From contig JANCRA010000126.1 in assembly GCA_024362935.1 (NCBI GenBank), positions 744,001 through 808,000 of the forward strand: DNA of 64,000 bases. Direction: 5' to 3'. How positions within the stretch are numbered: position 1 is the stretch's first letter; every line of letters begins with the position of its first letter. The position numbers and the translations under genes were made by a program. Shown here in pieces: positions 62,673 through 64,000 of this stretch. The stretch is from Setophaga petechia. Taxonomy: Eukaryota > Chordata > Aves > Passeriformes > Parulidae. Under the pieces are notes generated by a model, which saw only the letters and a list, made by a program, of their open reading frames with translations, did not search any database and was not told the DNA's origin.

Positions 62673-63558
62673 TGAGCAGGGGACAGGGACAGGAGTGAGC
62701 AGGGACAGGGACAGGTGTGAGCAGGGACAAGGACAGCAGTGAGCAGGGACAGGGACAGGGACAGCAGTGAGCAGGGACAGGGACAGGAGTGAGCAGGGGA
62801 CAGGGACAGCAGTGAGCAGGGACAGGGACAGGGACAGGGACAGCAGTGAGCAGGGACAGGGACAGGAGTGAGCAGGGGACAGGGACAGGAGTGAGCAGGG
62901 ACAGGGACAGCAGTGAGCAGGGACAGGGACAGCAGTGAGCACGGCCACCCTGGGGACAGGGACAGGGACAGCCGTGAGCAGGGACAGGGACAGGGACAGC
63001 TGTGAGCAGGGACAGGGACAGGAGTGAGCAGGGACAGGGACAGCAGTGAGCTGGGACAGGGACAGGAGTGAGCAGGGGGACAGGGGACAGGGACAGCCGT
63101 GAGCACGGCCACCCTGGGGACAGGGACAGGGGACAGGGACAGCCATGAGCGGGGACAGGGACAGCTTTGAGCACAGGGACAGGGACAGCCGTGAGCATGG
63201 GGACAGGGACAGGGACAGCCATAAGCATGGGCACCCCAAGCAGAGCCAGCCCTGCGGTGCCCAAGCTGTGCCACTCCCATCACCTCCTGTCCCCTCCCTG
63301 TCCCATGTCCCCTCCCTGTCCCCCTCCTGCCACCTCTCCTCCCCCACTGACCCTTTCTACTGCCCCTCCTCATCCCCGTCCTGTTCCCCTCCTGTCCCTC
63401 CCCTCCTGTCCCCCATTTCCCCTGCTGTCCCCCTGTCCCCACGCACCTCCTGGCCCCTGGTGGCAGTGGCTTTGTCCCCTCAGAGTGGCACAGGTGGGGG
63501 GCACTGTAGTCCCTCACGGGCAGAGGTTTGTTGTCACTGTCCAGCACCGCCTCGGCAT
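60808..63558 (-). CDS. TBRG4: TBRG4 / FASTKD4, mitochondrial RNA-binding FASTK-family protein (last three exons; 5' part outside window)
   Basis: FASTKD4 stabilises mitochondrial mRNAs in the matrix. Exons (high-low): 63558-63447, 62135-62021, 60945-60808 (TAG at 60810-60808). Phases join cleanly: GAxx|GCC, AG|G (Arg), GAG|GTG. The translation reads [49 protein letters not shown], then [22 protein letters not shown]: the C-terminal RAP domain. Identification rests on the RAP-domain sequence plus position next to NACAD, as on human 7p13. The last 16 residues are a GDTA repeat not recalled from mammalian TBRG4. Most of the protein lies beyond 64000. Confidence 0.88.
61735..62010 (-). repeat. 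TBRG4 intronic GTTGCTGGGTGTT repeat
   Basis: Short T/G-rich units (TGTTGCTGGATGTTGTTGGA), ending at exon 62021. Confidence 0.9.
62140..63220 (-). repeat. TBRG4 intronic minisatellite, GTGAGCAGGGACAGGGACAG units
   Basis: About fifty units of 20-33 bp fill the intron. Two further copies of the exon-edge sequence GCACGGCCACCCTGGGGACA appear at about 62939 and 63104, so the exon 62135 acceptor region was captured by the expansion. Confidence 0.92.
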
Positions 63559-63559
63559 C

Positions 63560-63720
63560 TGCAGGGACAGAGGGGACACAGGGGACTCAGAGCCAGCCCA
63601 GAGGGGCAGTGTCCGTGGGGAGGGGACACAGGGGACTCAGAGCCAGCCCAGAGGGGCAGTGTCCGTGGGGAGGGGACACAGGGGACTCAGAGCCAGCCCA
63701 GAGGGGCAGTGTCCGTGGGC
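63560..63720 (-). repeat. Tandem repeat in TBRG4 intron, 58-bp unit
   Basis: Three near-identical copies of GGGGACACAGGGGACTCAGA then GCCAGCCCAGAGGGGCAGTG. Confidence 0.85.
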
Positions 63721-63837
63721 ATGCACCTCCCCAGGTCCCATGGCAGGGGGCAGGGGACACGTGGAGCACGGAGCTTTGCTGTGGCAGCCGGTGGCCGGTC
63801 CCCGACACTGAGGGACAGGGACCGAATTTGACTGGGC

Positions 63838-64000
63838 TGCAGAGGTGACAGGGGGGTGACAGGGGGGTGACAGAGCCAGGAGGGATGCAGAGGTGACAGG
63901 GGGGTGTGACAGAGCCAGGAGGGATGCAGAGGTGACAGGGAAAGGTGACAGGATGGGTGACTGGACTGGAGGGTGACAGGGGAAAGTGACAGGGCTGAGG
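63838..64000 (-). repeat. GGTGACAGGGGGGTGACAG repeat at right edge
   Basis: Short units with GAGCCAGGAGGGATGCAGAG; the array runs off the window, inside TBRG4. Confidence 0.8.

Noticed and set aside
60946..63446. SNORA5-type snoRNAs, hosted by TBRG4 introns in human
   Set aside because: The two introns inside the window are filled with minisatellites, and I see no H/ACA hairpin-hinge-ACA structure. They may lie in introns beyond 64000.

Overview
This is a GC-rich, intron-dense vertebrate genomic window and almost certainly avian. Spliceosomal introns, CpG-island promoters and polyadenylation signals rule out bacteria. The interspersed repeats I recognise are short, 5'-truncated CR1-type LINE fragments, the dominant bird LINE, and I saw no SINE, Alu or L1. 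Compact genes, very high GC and a private minisatellite in nearly every intron suggest a bird microchromosome, perhaps a songbird's; the species is inference.

Layout: (1) 638-19055, + strand: the 3' seventeen coding exons of SCAP, the SREBP cholesterol-sensor escort protein, from the end of luminal loop 1 through the sterol-sensing domain and WD40 region to the stop. Its 5' exons lie left of the window. (2) 19095-31917, - strand: complete 25-exon PTPN23 (HD-PTP), tail-to-tail with SCAP. Coding lengths sum to a multiple of three, but the proline-rich exon carries three single-base homopolymer shifts that cancel out. (3) 31918-35607: a head-to-head intergenic region with two CpG-island promoters, a minisatellite inside a diverged duplication, a possible minus-strand transcript, and recurring ATTA-rich islands. 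(4) 35608-48345, + strand: complete 10-exon CCM2, whose 5 kb first intron holds a higher-order satellite-like array. (5) 50230-57960, - strand: NACAD, tail-to-tail with CCM2, with a 3.35 kb acidic/repeat exon, a C-terminal NAC/UBA module and two candidate first exons. (6) 60490 to beyond the right edge, - strand: the last three exons of TBRG4 (FASTKD4), ending in a RAP domain.

The genes do not form one pathway. SCAP moves SREBP from ER to Golgi, HD-PTP is an ESCRT/endosomal adaptor, CCM2 is a cerebral cavernous malformation scaffold, NACAD is a NAC-alpha paralogue and TBRG4 is a mitochondrial RNA-binding protein. Two conserved blocks meet here: SCAP-PTPN23 (human 3p21.31) and CCM2-NACAD-TBRG4 (human 7p13). 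They join at about 32-35 kb, where a mammal would have KLHL18 on one side and MYO1G on the other. All homology statements come from recognising protein sequence by eye; no database search was run.
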